Assembly (NCBI RefSeq): GCF_003412465.1
Contig: NZ_QTJV01000018.1
Location: 1 to 64,000, forward strand
Direction: 5' to 3'
Origin: Chitinophaga silvisoli
GTDB taxonomy: Bacteria > Bacteroidota > Bacteroidia > Chitinophagales > Chitinophagaceae
DNA: 64,000 bases
In this document: positions 1-8,557 of the stretch, piece after piece
Layout: every line of letters begins with the position of its first letter
Numbering within the stretch: the first letter of the stretch is position 1
Translations under genes and position numbers: made by a program
Notes under the pieces: model-generated
Seen by the model: the letters and a program-made list of their open reading frames with translations, nothing else
The model's database searches: none
What the model was told of the DNA's origin: nothing

Positions 1-134
1 ATCCAAGTTTGTTGCTTCTTTAATGAGTTGCAAAGCAACAAATTTTTAGCATTCCCCCCAAGAATTCAACTTGATCCGTAAAAGCGTATTCTTAACAGGG
101 AGAAATATAATCAACAGATTTATCCCAAAAACAA

Positions 135-164
135 AAAAGGACCTCTCTTTCAAGAAGTCCTTTT
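135..164 (-). terminator. Intrinsic terminator after tRNA-His
   Basis: An 8-bp perfect stem (AAAAGGAC at 135-142, GTCCTTTT at 157-164) is followed on the minus strand by a T-rich run. It lies just downstream of the minus-strand tRNA-His, so it probably ends that transcript. The remaining bases 1-134 contain no gene that I can see. Confidence 0.7.
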
Positions 165-174
165 CTAAAACTTG

Positions 175-249
175 GGTGGATGATGGGGTTCGAACCCACG
201 ACCCCCAGAACCACAATCTGGTGCTCTAACCAACTGAGCTACAACCACC
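175..249 (-). tRNA. tRNA-His (anticodon GTG)
   Basis: On the minus strand the sequence folds as a full cloverleaf: a 5-bp anticodon stem CCAGA/TCTGG around the loop TTGTGGT gives anticodon GTG, and the T-arm carries TTCGAAC. An extra 5' G (position 249, G-1) faces discriminator C73, the hallmark of histidine tRNA. The 3' CCA is not encoded. The acceptor stem has one U5-U68 mismatch. A terminator hairpin follows at 164-135. Confidence 0.96.
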
Positions 250-381
250 GTTTGAATTGGGATTGCAAAGATAAGTAAAACAATTCCCAACTTCCAAATA
301 TTTTTTAGAACTTTTTTCTCCCTCACAGCCCTAATCCTCACCTTTCATCACATTCCACCCCCTATTCCCCTCCACTCCCGA

Positions 382-389
382 TATATTTG
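382..389 (+). promoter_or_regulatory. Bacteroidota -7 box (TATATTTG)
   Basis: TATATTTG matches TAnnTTTG, the -7 element read by the Bacteroidota primary sigma factor. It ends 26 nt before the ATG of the receptor gene at 416. No clear -33 TTTG is visible, so the assignment rests on the -7 box alone. Confidence 0.5.
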
Positions 390-415
390 TCCCGGTCTCA
401 ACTTTCTATTCAACC

Positions 416-2860
416 ATGCGGTATTCCGTATTAATTGTACTAACAGCCCTCCTGGCAAGCTGTTATGGATCTGTACTAGCCCAATCAACCAACACCCTCA
501 CCGGCAAAGCCGTAGATGCCAGCACCGGCAAGCCCGTGGAATATGCCTCCGTAGTCATCCTACAGGAAAACGACTCTTCCGTGCTCACAGGCATGTACAC
601 CCATCCCGATGGTAGCTTCGCATTCCCCCCTACTGTCAAACAGGGCAACTACATCCTCCGCATCTCCTTCATGGGATACGACAACCTCTACAAAAATATT
701 TCTGCCAATAAGCCCCTCGGCACCCTTAAACTAAAGCCCAGCGGCAAAGTGCTCGCCACCGTCGAAGTGAAATCCGAAAAACCCGCATTCTCTATGCAGA
801 TCGATCGCCAGGTCTTCGATGCCGGTGCTTTCGTCACTGCCGAAGGAGGTACGGGTACAGATATACTGAAAAATATTCCCAGCGTAGATGTTGATATAGA
901 CGACAACGTTACCCTCCGTGGCAAAAGCGTTACCATCTACGTCGATGGTAAGCCCTCTCCTTTCGGAGATGCTAAAACAGCCCTGCAAATGATTCCGGCG
1001 GAAACGATTGACAGGGTGGAAGTCATCAACAACCCCTCCGCTAAATTCGAAGCCAATGGCGGCGGCGGCATTATCAATATCGTACTCAAAAAAGATAAAG
1101 CTATTGGCTACAATGTGATGTTCAATGCAGGCGTAGCCACCCGGGGGCAATTAAATGGTACTGCCAACGCCAGTCTGCGACTGAAGAAATTCAATTTCTT
1201 CGGCAACTACAATGGCCGTTATGAATCCTCCACCGGCTCGGGTTACAGCTACCGGCAGAATCTCACAGCTGATACTGCCGGTGCCTGGTTCTTTACCCAG
1301 GATAGCCATAATAAGAATTCCAATCACCAGAACGGCGGCCGTATTGGACTCGACTACTACCTCGATGACTACAATACCTTCACCCTCTCCGAAGGCTTTA
1401 GCAGCAGTCAGGGCAATAGCGAAGACAATATCCTGCTCGATTACCTGAACCAGGCAAAGGATCCTTTAAAATCAGGTGAAAGACACAATACCAGCGGTAA
1501 TAAAAATCCAAATAACAATACCAGCTTCAACTTCCGCCATACTACCAGCCGGCAGAATGAAGAATGGACCGCTTATGTAAGCTATAGCAACAACAAAGGT
1601 AATAGCCACAGCAACTACTTTACTAACTACAATACCGCCCCTAACCCTGACATGCAGGCCAATACCGGGCGCTCACAAAACAAATTCTGGAACATCCAGA
1701 CGGATTATACCACTCCTTTTGGCAAAAAGGGTAAATTCGAAACCGGGGCGAAGGCCACCTTACGCAACAACAACAATGATTATAACGCGAAGGTCTACGA
1801 CTGGGATTCCATGCAATACGAAACCAGCAGCCTGCTCTCCAATACCTACTACTACAAGGAAGACATTTACGGCGCTTACCTGAACGTATCCAATGCCATA
1901 GGCAACCTGGGTTATATGGTTGGCACCAGGGTGGAGCAAGCCTATCTCAATGGCTACTCCTACACCAAGGATACCTCTGTCAACAACAAATTCTTCAACG
2001 TATTCCCAAGCGTATTCCTGAAATACAACCTGCCAAATAACCAGGACCAAAGCCTGATTTTCAACTATTCCACCCGAATAGACCGGCCAAATTTCGATCA
2101 GCTCCTCCCCTATGTCAATAACTCCGACCCACAGAATATCCGTGTCGGCAACCCGGCCCTGCGTCCTTCGCTGACCCATAAGTTCGAAATGAACTACTCA
2201 AGATATTTTCCCGGTTCCAAAGATTTCCTGAACACGGGGGTCTATTATTCCCAGGCCAATGACGACATTGACCGCATCAGCGTATTGGATACCACCACCG
2301 GGGTCACTACCACCAGGCCCATGAACCTGGCGACGGACAAAGACTGGGGGGCTAACTTTACCTACAACCTCCACATTCTCAAAGGCTGGAACGTATCGAG
2401 CAATCTAAACCTGGAATACAGTAAACTGACAGGGGCTACCATTAGCAATGAATATTTCAGCTGGGGGATTAATGTCAATTCCAATTGCCGCCTGCCCGGC
2501 CGCTTTAATATCCAGATGAATGCGCACTACCGCTCACCCCGCGTACAGCCACAGGGTACCTTCAAGGCTATGAACGGCATTGACATGGGAGTGCGTAAAG
2601 AATTGCTGAAAAACAATGCGCTGGCCATCTCCCTCAATATCTCAGATATATTGAATACACAGCAATTCAGTTCCCATTACGAAACTGAAGCCTTTATCCA
2701 GGACTACAGCCGTAAAAGGATGACCCGTTTTATCAGGTTGAATATCCGTTACCGCTTTGGAAAGATGGATCCTAATTTATTCAAAAGGAAGAAGAAACAG
2801 GAAGACCAGGAAGAAACACCGGAAATTGAGGATAAAAGACCACAGAACGGCAGGTTATAA
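416..2860 (+). CDS. TonB-dependent receptor-like outer-membrane beta-barrel protein
   Basis: An 814-residue protein with a signal peptide (residues 1-23, ending VLAQ; a lipobox-like LASC lies inside it, so a lipoprotein cannot be excluded). A carboxypeptidase-regulatory-like beta-sandwich follows at about 27-105 (LTGKAVDASTGKPVEYASV). Next comes a plug-like segment at about 140-230, with ILKNIPSVDVD and VEVINNPSAKFEANGGGGIINI, then a long barrel rich in Asn, Tyr and Ser. The layout fits the OMP_b-brl_3 branch of TonB-dependent receptors. The barrel closes with RYRFGK and is followed by an unusual charged tail (FKRKKKQEDQEET). There is no SusD partner next to it, so a glycan-uptake role is not supported; the substrate is unknown. 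The next gene is convergent, 10 bp away. Confidence 0.88.
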   Translation: MRYSVLIVLTALLASCYGSVLAQSTNTLTGKAVDASTGKPVEYASVVILQENDSSVLTGMYTHPDGSFAFPPTVKQGNYILRISFMGYDNLYKNISANKPLGTLKLKPSGKVLATVEVKSEKPAFSMQIDRQVFDAGAFVTAEGGTGTDILKNIPSVDVDIDDNVTLRGKSVTIYVDGKPSPFGDAKTALQMIPAETIDRVEVINNPSAKFEANGGGGIINIVLKKDKAIGYNVMFNAGVATRGQLNGTANASLRLKKFNFFGNYNGRYESSTGSGYSYRQNLTADTAGAWFFTQDSHNKNSNHQNGGRIGLDYYLDDYNTFTLSEGFSSSQGNSEDNILLDYLNQAKDPLKSGERHNTSGNKNPNNNTSFNFRHTTSRQNEEWTAYVSYSNNKGNSHSNYFTNYNTAPNPDMQANTGRSQNKFWNIQTDYTTPFGKKGKFETGAKATLRNNNNDYNAKVYDWDSMQYETSSLLSNTYYYKEDIYGAYLNVSNAIGNLGYMVGTRVEQAYLNGYSYTKDTSVNNKFFNVFPSVFLKYNLPNNQDQSLIFNYSTRIDRPNFDQLLPYVNNSDPQNIRVGNPALRPSLTHKFEMNYSRYFPGSKDFLNTGVYYSQANDDIDRISVLDTTTGVTTTRPMNLATDKDWGANFTYNLHILKGWNVSSNLNLEYSKLTGATISNEYFSWGINVNSNCRLPGRFNIQMNAHYRSPRVQPQGTFKAMNGIDMGVRKELLKNNALAISLNISDILNTQQFSSHYETEAFIQDYSRKRMTRFIRLNIRYRFGKMDPNLFKRKKKQEDQEETPEIEDKRPQNGRL

Positions 2861-2870
2861 TACCCCGTTA

Positions 2871-3527
2871 TCAGGCTTTTTTTCCTGCCAGCATGGGAAC
2901 AAAGGAGAAATTGTCAAACATCTCCTGCTCATAATCGCCCTCACTGACCTTGGTGATGCGCAGCATACGCTGTACTTCCTGTCCGCCGACAGGGATCACC
3001 ATTTTACCACCGACCTTCATTTGCTGCAGGAGCTTTTCAGGAATCATGGGTGCTGCTGCGGTCACGAGGACCTTGTCGAAAGGCGCGTAGGTAGGAAGAC
3101 CTTCATACCCATCACCATAGAAGAAGCGGAGATTGGGGTACTTTGCCTTAAAAGGAAACAGTTTTACCTGGTCAAAGAGACGCTTCTGGCGCTCAATGGT
3201 GAAGACCATCGCCTTCAGCTCCGCCAGTACACAAGCCTGATAAGCACTGCCGGTACCTATCTCCAGGACCTTTTCGAATGGCTTGATTTCCAGCAACTGT
3301 GTCTGGTAAGCCACGGTATAAGGCTGGGAGATAGTCTGCCCCTCCCCAATGGGGAACGCCCTATCCTCATACGCAATACTTTCGAATGCCGTATCCAGGA
3401 AATAATGCCGGGGAATGTTGTTGATAGCTGCTAAAACACTTTGATCTGTTATGCCTTTTTGCAGGATACTATCCACCAGTTGCTTGCGTAATCCTTTTTG
3501 CTTATAGGAATCTTCGTACCGCCTCAT
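2871..3527 (-). CDS. pcm: Protein-L-isoaspartate O-methyltransferase
   Basis: Repairs isomerised Asp/Asn residues by transferring methyl from S-adenosylmethionine to L-isoaspartyl groups. The protein has the family's pre-motif (AFPIGEGQTISQPYTVAYQ) and SAM motif I (VLEIGTGSAYQACVLAEL), and its length of 218 residues is normal. An upstream in-frame start at 3554 is possible, but I prefer the ATG at 3527: it opens with MRRYEDSYKQKGLR as in homologues, and a TAnnTTTG promoter box (3540-3533) lies only 5 nt before it, so the transcript is probably leaderless. The stop codon is 10 bp from that of the convergent receptor gene. Confidence 0.92.
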   Translation of the reverse strand: MRRYEDSYKQKGLRKQLVDSILQKGITDQSVLAAINNIPRHYFLDTAFESIAYEDRAFPIGEGQTISQPYTVAYQTQLLEIKPFEKVLEIGTGSAYQACVLAELKAMVFTIERQKRLFDQVKLFPFKAKYPNLRFFYGDGYEGLPTYAPFDKVLVTAAAPMIPEKLLQQMKVGGKMVIPVGGQEVQRMLRITKVSEGDYEQEMFDNFSFVPMLAGKKA

Positions 3528-3532
3528 GCACG

Positions 3533-3540
3533 CAAAAGTA
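3533..3540 (-). promoter_or_regulatory. -7 box of pcm (TACTTTTG), leaderless arrangement
   Basis: TACTTTTG on the minus strand ends 5 nt before the pcm ATG at 3527. A possible -33 ATTG lies about 21 nt upstream. Transcription would begin at or next to the A of ATG, which decides the start codon. Confidence 0.6.
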
Positions 3541-3723
3541 ATTAATACCCCCAATTTTAAGCAATGAATAGGAATTTCTATTTATCCCCATACCAGTTGA
3601 ATATGGTGCAATAATTGTATATCCCTCCACCTGGGGCCAAATTGTAGGCCCATAATTCAGGATTTATCCTTTATTTTACAATCTTGTTTCTGACACAATT
3701 TTCAGACAAACCCAATATTTTTT

Positions 3724-5448
3724 ATGGATAATGTAATTGAAAGTAAGGTATCACAATGGCTGAACGGCCAGTTTGATGCGGAGACGGTATCCGCTATCAA
3801 AAAATTGCAGCAGGAAAACCCCGATGAACTGGCTGATGCCTTCTACCGTAACCTTGAATTTGGTACGGGCGGTCTCCGCGGTATCATGGGTGTAGGTACC
3901 AACCGTATGAACAAGTACACGGTAGGTATGGCTACGCAGGGTTTTGCCAACTACCTGAAACAGGCTTTCACGGATGAAATCAGTATCGCGATTGCACACG
4001 ACAGTCGCAATAACAGCCGTTTCTTTGCTGAAGTGGCTGCCAACGTTATGGCTGCAAATGGTATCAAAGTATACCTTTTCGAAAGTCTCCGCCCTACCCC
4101 GGAGCTCTCGTTCACCATCCGTCATCTCAAATGCAAAGGTGGTATCGTACTTACAGCATCGCATAATCCTAAAGAATATAACGGCTATAAAGCTTACTGG
4201 AACGACGGTGCCCAGCTGATCCCGCCTCACGACAAAAACGTGATCCGTGAAGTGGAAAAGATTGCCTCTGTAGACGAAGTGAAATGGTCCGGCGGGGAAG
4301 CGAACATTCACCCGATCAGCACTGAGATCGACGAAGCTTACCTGCAGATGCTGAAAGGCCTGAGCATTCAGCCTGAAGCTATTGCTGCCCAGAAAGATCT
4401 AAAAATCGTATATACACCGATTCACGGTACTGGTATCACCCTGGTGCCTGAAACCCTGAAGCGCTTTGGATTTACCAATGTACATGTGGTAGAAGAACAG
4501 GCGACACCAAATGGGAACTTCCCGACCGTGGTGTATCCTAACCCGGAAGAATCTGAAGCCATGAGCATTGGCCTGAAGAAAGCAAAGGAACTGGATGCAG
4601 CTATCCTGCTGGGTACAGACCCGGATTCTGACCGTGTAGGTATTGCTGTAAAGGACCTGAAAGGGGAATGGATCCTGCTGAATGGTAACCAGACTGCCGT
4701 ACTGCTCTTCAACTATATTATAGAAGGCCGTCGTGCGAAAGGGCTGGCGGGTGCTACAGATTACGTATGTAAGACCGTGGTAACCTCCGATCTGATCGAT
4801 GTATTTGCTGCTAAAAACAATGTAAACTGTTATAATGTACTCACTGGTTTCAAATGGATCGCCGAGCTGATTCGTGCCAAGGAAGGAAAAGAGCAGTTCA
4901 TTTGCGGTGGTGAGGAGTCTTATGGCTACATGATCGGCGACAATGTGCGTGACAAGGATGCCATTGCTTCCGTAGCACTCATCTGTGAAATGGCCGCTGT
5001 AGCTGCAGGCCATGGTCGTAGCCTCTACCAGCAACTGATCGACATCTATGTAAAATACGGGTATTATAAGGAGAGCCTGATCTCTATCACCAAGAAAGGT
5101 ATGAAAGGTGCCGACGAAATTGCTGATATGATGAAGGGCTATCGCGAAAACCCACCTGCTACCATTGCGGGGGTGCCGGTAGTGACGACTTATGATTACC
5201 AGCTGCAGCAGGTGAAGAACCTGAAGACCGGTGAGGTGACACCTATCACCCTGCCAAAGTCAAACGTACTGCAGTTTGTACTGGAAGATGGCAGCAAGAT
5301 CTCTGCACGCCCATCCGGTACAGAACCGAAGATCAAGTTCTACTTCAGCGTAAACCAGCCACTGGAAAACGCAGCAGGATTTGAAGCGGCTACGCAGGCC
5401 CTGGATGCGAAGATCCAGCAGATCATCCAGGATATGAAACTGAAATAA
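3724..5448 (+). CDS. Phosphohexomutase (phosphoglucomutase/phosphomannomutase family)
   Basis: A 574-residue alpha-D-phosphohexomutase that interconverts hexose 1- and 6-phosphates, feeding glycogen and envelope sugar-nucleotide synthesis. All four signature loops are present: the phosphoserine loop TASHNP (Ser146), the metal-binding DPDSDR near residue 299, the sugar loop GGEESYGY near 395, and the phosphate loop RPSGTEPKIKF near 529. The length and the loop sequences resemble the PGM2-like bacterial group (glucose or mannose phosphates, possibly deoxyribose phosphate); the sequence does not decide the substrate. It is a single gene ended by a strong hairpin at 5514-5549. Confidence 0.93.
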   Translation: MDNVIESKVSQWLNGQFDAETVSAIKKLQQENPDELADAFYRNLEFGTGGLRGIMGVGTNRMNKYTVGMATQGFANYLKQAFTDEISIAIAHDSRNNSRFFAEVAANVMAANGIKVYLFESLRPTPELSFTIRHLKCKGGIVLTASHNPKEYNGYKAYWNDGAQLIPPHDKNVIREVEKIASVDEVKWSGGEANIHPISTEIDEAYLQMLKGLSIQPEAIAAQKDLKIVYTPIHGTGITLVPETLKRFGFTNVHVVEEQATPNGNFPTVVYPNPEESEAMSIGLKKAKELDAAILLGTDPDSDRVGIAVKDLKGEWILLNGNQTAVLLFNYIIEGRRAKGLAGATDYVCKTVVTSDLIDVFAAKNNVNCYNVLTGFKWIAELIRAKEGKEQFICGGEESYGYMIGDNVRDKDAIASVALICEMAAVAAGHGRSLYQQLIDIYVKYGYYKESLISITKKGMKGADEIADMMKGYRENPPATIAGVPVVTTYDYQLQQVKNLKTGEVTPITLPKSNVLQFVLEDGSKISARPSGTEPKIKFYFSVNQPLENAAGFEAATQALDAKIQQIIQDMKLK

Positions 5449-5513
5449 AATACAGGAAAGGGTAGCTTGTTGGTAGTTAAAAATGAATTTAAACTACCAC
5501 ACTGCCTTAAAAT

Positions 5514-5549
5514 AAAAAGAGGGTGTATTTTTCAATACACCCTCTTTTT
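5514..5549. terminator. Bidirectional intrinsic terminator
   Basis: A perfect 16-bp inverted repeat (5514-5529 and 5534-5549, 4-nt loop) has an A-run on its left arm and a T-run on its right, so it works on both strands. It separates the convergent mutase and phosphoribosyltransferase genes. A second, weaker hairpin lies just before it (about 5471-5500, TGGTAGTT...AACTACCA). Confidence 0.9.
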
Positions 5550-5564
5550 TTATAATGCCCGGGC

Positions 5565-6062
5565 TTATTGTAAATAAGCAGATTGAATCTCCTCTCCTAC
5601 TACATCTACCATCACCATTTCCTGTAAAGTGGTAGACAAAGAATGGCCCACAAAATCTACTGACAGCGGGAAAGACTTATGCTTACGATCTACCAGTACC
5701 GCGGTTTGAATCTTCCTCGGTAAGAACTCCAGCAATGGCTTCAGGGCATAGAGCATGGTCCTGCCTGAATTGGCTACATCATCTACCAGTATTACTACTT
5801 TCCCATTGAAATCCAACGATTCGGAGATCTGCACCGTATCAGGGTGTTGTTTATCCAGTTTCAGCTCAATCATTTTTATCCGGATGGGAGAAATCTCTTT
5901 GAGGATAGCCGCAATTTTTTCAGCGAGAATCGTTCCCCTGTCCCAGATGCCTGCCAGGATGATTTCCGGCTCTTCACTGTTATGCTCATATATTTCGTAG
6001 GCAATGCGTTTGATTTTTTTATCGATCACATCCTGGGTGAGGATTACATTCTTTGATTCCAT
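5565..6062 (-). CDS. Phosphoribosyltransferase family protein (PyrR-like)
   Basis: A 165-residue type I phosphoribosyltransferase. The PRPP-binding motif VVILVDDVANSGRT is at residues 89-102. The C-terminal AVLVDRKHKSFPLSVDFVG resembles the VLVDRGHR...ADYVG stretch of PyrR, the bifunctional uracil phosphoribosyltransferase and attenuation regulator. Bacteroidota lineages carry many PyrR-like paralogues without a pyrimidine operon beside them, as here, so a regulatory role is not shown. A hypoxanthine-type or plain uracil-type enzyme is the alternative. It is monocistronic, with its own -7 box at 6090-6083 and the shared terminator at its 3' end. Confidence 0.78.
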   Translation of the reverse strand: MESKNVILTQDVIDKKIKRIAYEIYEHNSEEPEIILAGIWDRGTILAEKIAAILKEISPIRIKMIELKLDKQHPDTVQISESLDFNGKVVILVDDVANSGRTMLYALKPLLEFLPRKIQTAVLVDRKHKSFPLSVDFVGHSLSTTLQEMVMVDVVGEEIQSAYLQ

Positions 6063-6082
6063 GTCAGAATTAATTGAAGGGA

Positions 6083-6090
6083 TAAAAGTA
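6083..6090 (-). promoter_or_regulatory. -7 box (TACTTTTA) for the PyrR-like gene
   Basis: TACTTTTA fits TAnnTTTG with one mismatch and ends 20 nt before the start at 6062. The divergent gene at 6307 has no equally clear box; TACATTGC near 6279 is the best candidate. Confidence 0.4.
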
Positions 6091-6306
6091 GGGTTTTTTC
6101 AACAAATCTTCTACGCAGGTATCGTAGCATATTGGGGATAATGCTTTAAGGGCTGACCAATGCATCTCCCATACTAATAGGTCACTACCAGTTCACCTTT
6201 ACCTTTTGGTAACCTGATAGTATCGATTTAGTGTTTATATAGTATTGGAGTTGGATTGGAGGAAGGATATATTTTCGTTACATTGCATATCAGTCAAATC
6301 TGATGT

Positions 6307-7590
6307 ATGCATATAATTCAGGAAATCCTGTTTGTATTTGCCTTCGCCATTGCTGTGTACCTCTTTTACCGCAAAGCCAGGCAGATCAGGCTTAATATTT
6401 TGCTTGGAAGAGATGTATCGTTGAATGATCACCCCGATCTACGTTTGAAAAATGTACTTCTCCTTGCCTTTGGGCAGAAAAAAATGTTCCGCAATCCACT
6501 GGTGGCCGTCCTGCACTTTTTCGTGTATGCCGGTTTCCTGATTATCAATGTGGAAATTCTCGAAATCATCCTCGATGGGATCCTTGGTACCCACCGCTTA
6601 TTCAGGGATGTCTTAGGGTCAGTATACCCGGTCCTGATTGGCTGTTTCGAGGTACTAGCGGTACTGGTAATCGTTGGTTGTGCCATTTTCCTTATCAGGC
6701 GTAATGTAGTGCGTGTGCGCAGACTTGCCATGCATGAACTGGATGGCTGGCCTAAGTCAGATGCCAATTACATCCTGGTCACGGAAATTGTACTCATGCT
6801 GCTGTTTCTCACCATGAATACGGCGGACCAGGCACTGCATCCGGACCTGGGGCCATTCTGGGTATCCGGGGCATTTAAGGGTGCCTTTGAAGGGTTTTCT
6901 CCCTTTGCCCTGGAAGCCATTGAACGCAGCTGCTGGTGGCTGCACATCCTGGGCATCCTCGCTTTTTTGAATTACCTCCCTTATTCAAAGCACCTGCATA
7001 TTATCCTGGCATTTCCGAATGCCTACTTCAGCGATCTCCGGCCAAAGGGGAAAATGGAGAATATGCCTGCCGTACAAAAAGAGGTAACGCTCATGCTGCA
7101 GCCCGAACTTGCAGCAGCGGAACCTGCACCGGCAGACATGCCGAAGTTTGGGGCCAAAGATGTACCCGATCTGACCTGGAAGAATATCCTGGATGCTTAT
7201 AGTTGTACAGAATGTGGTCGTTGCACTGCTGCCTGTCCGGCAAACCTGACGGGAAAGAAACTCTCTCCCAGGAAGATCATGATGGATACCCGTGACCGTG
7301 CGGAAGAAATAGGGAAACTGGGAAATACGGAGGGAAAGACCCTGCTCCGCGATTATATCTCTGAAGAAGAGCTGCGGGCCTGCACCAGCTGCAATGCCTG
7401 TGTACAGGAATGCCCTGTGAGCATCAATCCCCTGCACATCATATTACAACTGCGCCGCCACCTGGTGATGGAAGAATCCAGTGCACCGCAGGAGTGGAAT
7501 ATGATGTTCAGTAACATAGAAAATAATATGGCCCCCTGGAAGTTTAGCCCTGATGACAGGGATAAGTGGGCGATTGAAATGAATGCATAA
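6307..7590 (+). CDS. Membrane-anchored 4Fe-4S protein (HdrC/glycolate-oxidase-type electron carrier)
   Basis: A 427-residue protein whose N-terminal half has about five membrane helices (roughly residues 3-21, 65-85, 105-130, 155-172, 205-225), followed by a soluble domain with two ferredoxin-type clusters: CTECGRCTAACP near 300 and CTSCNACVQECP near 359. This layout matches membrane Fe-S subunits that pass electrons between a quinone pool and a cytoplasmic CCG-domain protein. That partner is probably the next gene, 12 bp downstream. No flavin dehydrogenase subunit is adjacent, so the electron donor is unknown. Confidence 0.85.
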   Translation: MHIIQEILFVFAFAIAVYLFYRKARQIRLNILLGRDVSLNDHPDLRLKNVLLLAFGQKKMFRNPLVAVLHFFVYAGFLIINVEILEIILDGILGTHRLFRDVLGSVYPVLIGCFEVLAVLVIVGCAIFLIRRNVVRVRRLAMHELDGWPKSDANYILVTEIVLMLLFLTMNTADQALHPDLGPFWVSGAFKGAFEGFSPFALEAIERSCWWLHILGILAFLNYLPYSKHLHIILAFPNAYFSDLRPKGKMENMPAVQKEVTLMLQPELAAAEPAPADMPKFGAKDVPDLTWKNILDAYSCTECGRCTAACPANLTGKKLSPRKIMMDTRDRAEEIGKLGNTEGKTLLRDYISEEELRACTSCNACVQECPVSINPLHIILQLRRHLVMEESSAPQEWNMMFSNIENNMAPWKFSPDDRDKWAIEMNA

Positions 7591-7602
7591 ACTGATAATT
7601 CC

Positions 7603-8385
7603 ATGCAAATAAAAACGATGGCAGAATACTTCGCCAGTGGAGAATCACCGGAAATACTTTTCTGGGTGGGCTGTGCGGGCAGTTTTGATCAAAGGGCGCA
7701 GAAAATTACAAAGGCATTTGCTACGATCCTTACCAGGATCGGGGTCAAATTTGCGATACTGGGAAAAGAGGAAAGTTGTACAGGCGATCCGGCCAGGAGA
7801 GCGGGAAATGAGTTTATTTTCCAGATGATGGCACAGAACAATATCATGGTGTTGAATAATTACGAGGTAAAGAAGATCGTGACCACCTGCCCGCATTGCT
7901 TCAATACTTTGAAGAATGAGTACCCGGAATTAGGGGGGAATTATGAGGTGCTGCACCATGCAACATATTTACAGCAACTGATAGATGCAGGCAAGATCAG
8001 GATGAAAGAGGGAGGTGCATTTAAGGGGCGGAAGATCACTTACCATGATTCCTGCTATTTAGGGCGGGCAAATGAGATCTATGAAGCCCCGCGAAAGGTG
8101 CTGGAGGTATTGGATGCGGAACTGGTGGAGATGAAGCGGTGCAGGAGTAATGGATTGTGCTGTGGCGCGGGCGGTGCACAAATGTTTAAGGAGGAAGAGA
8201 AGGGGAATACCAGGATCAATTTTGAGCGGGGCAGGGAGGCTGTGGAGACAGGAGCAGCTGTGATTGCTGCAAATTGTCCTTTTTGTATGACGATGCTGAC
8301 GGATGGGGTGAAGGAACAGGGGAAGGAAGAGAGTGTGAAGGTGCTGGATATTGCAGAGCTGATTGCCATGGACCTGGAAGGATAG
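7603..8385 (+). CDS. CCG-domain Fe-S oxidoreductase (HdrB/LutA/GlcF-like)
   Basis: A 260-residue cytoplasmic protein with two cysteine-rich CCG-type modules: CPHCF near residue 96, HDSCYLGR, CCGAGG near 186 and CPFC near 225. In heterodisulfide reductase HdrB, lactate-utilisation LutA and glycolate oxidase GlcF such modules bind a non-cubane or ordinary 4Fe-4S cluster. It lies 12 bp after the membrane Fe-S gene, so the two are probably one operon and one enzyme. The start could also be the second Met (7618), preceded by an A-rich stretch typical of this phylum. The substrate is unknown. Confidence 0.85.
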   Translation: MQIKTMAEYFASGESPEILFWVGCAGSFDQRAQKITKAFATILTRIGVKFAILGKEESCTGDPARRAGNEFIFQMMAQNNIMVLNNYEVKKIVTTCPHCFNTLKNEYPELGGNYEVLHHATYLQQLIDAGKIRMKEGGAFKGRKITYHDSCYLGRANEIYEAPRKVLEVLDAELVEMKRCRSNGLCCGAGGAQMFKEEEKGNTRINFERGREAVETGAAVIAANCPFCMTMLTDGVKEQGKEESVKVLDIAELIAMDLEG

Positions 8386-8408
8386 GTAGCCGGGCGCGCT
8401 TAGGAAAG

Positions 8409-8434
8409 GGAAATAAAAGCGTTTTTTTATTTCC
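8409..8434 (+). terminator. Possible hairpin terminator after the Fe-S pair
   Basis: A 10-bp stem (GGAAATAAAA at 8409-8418, TTTTATTTCC at 8425-8434) lies 24 bp after the Fe-S operon. It is AT-rich and has no T-run beyond the stem, so terminator activity is uncertain. Confidence 0.4.
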
Positions 8435-8545
8435 GGGCGGGAGCCATCGGTGTAATTTCATTCGTGCTTTGCATGGGTATTATTACTTTCAGAGAGCTGG
8501 CAGGGGCAACTGATTTTCGTCAGGTTATTGAAATCAGGAATTTCG

Positions 8546-8553
8546 TAATTTTG
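8546..8553 (+). promoter_or_regulatory. -7 box (TAATTTTG), leaderless arrangement
   Basis: TAATTTTG is a perfect TAnnTTTG match and ends 4 nt before the ATG at 8558, so the mRNA would begin at or beside the start codon. Confidence 0.6.
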
Positions 8554-8557
8554 CGAT

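Noticed and set aside
3751..4311. Minus-strand frame inside the phosphohexomutase gene
   Set aside because: The sense frame has all four mutase motifs; there is no promoter or domain on the other strand.
5565..6062. PyrR attenuator control of a pyrimidine operon
   Set aside because: The protein is PyrR-like, but no pyrimidine gene is adjacent and no PyrR-binding leader is visible.
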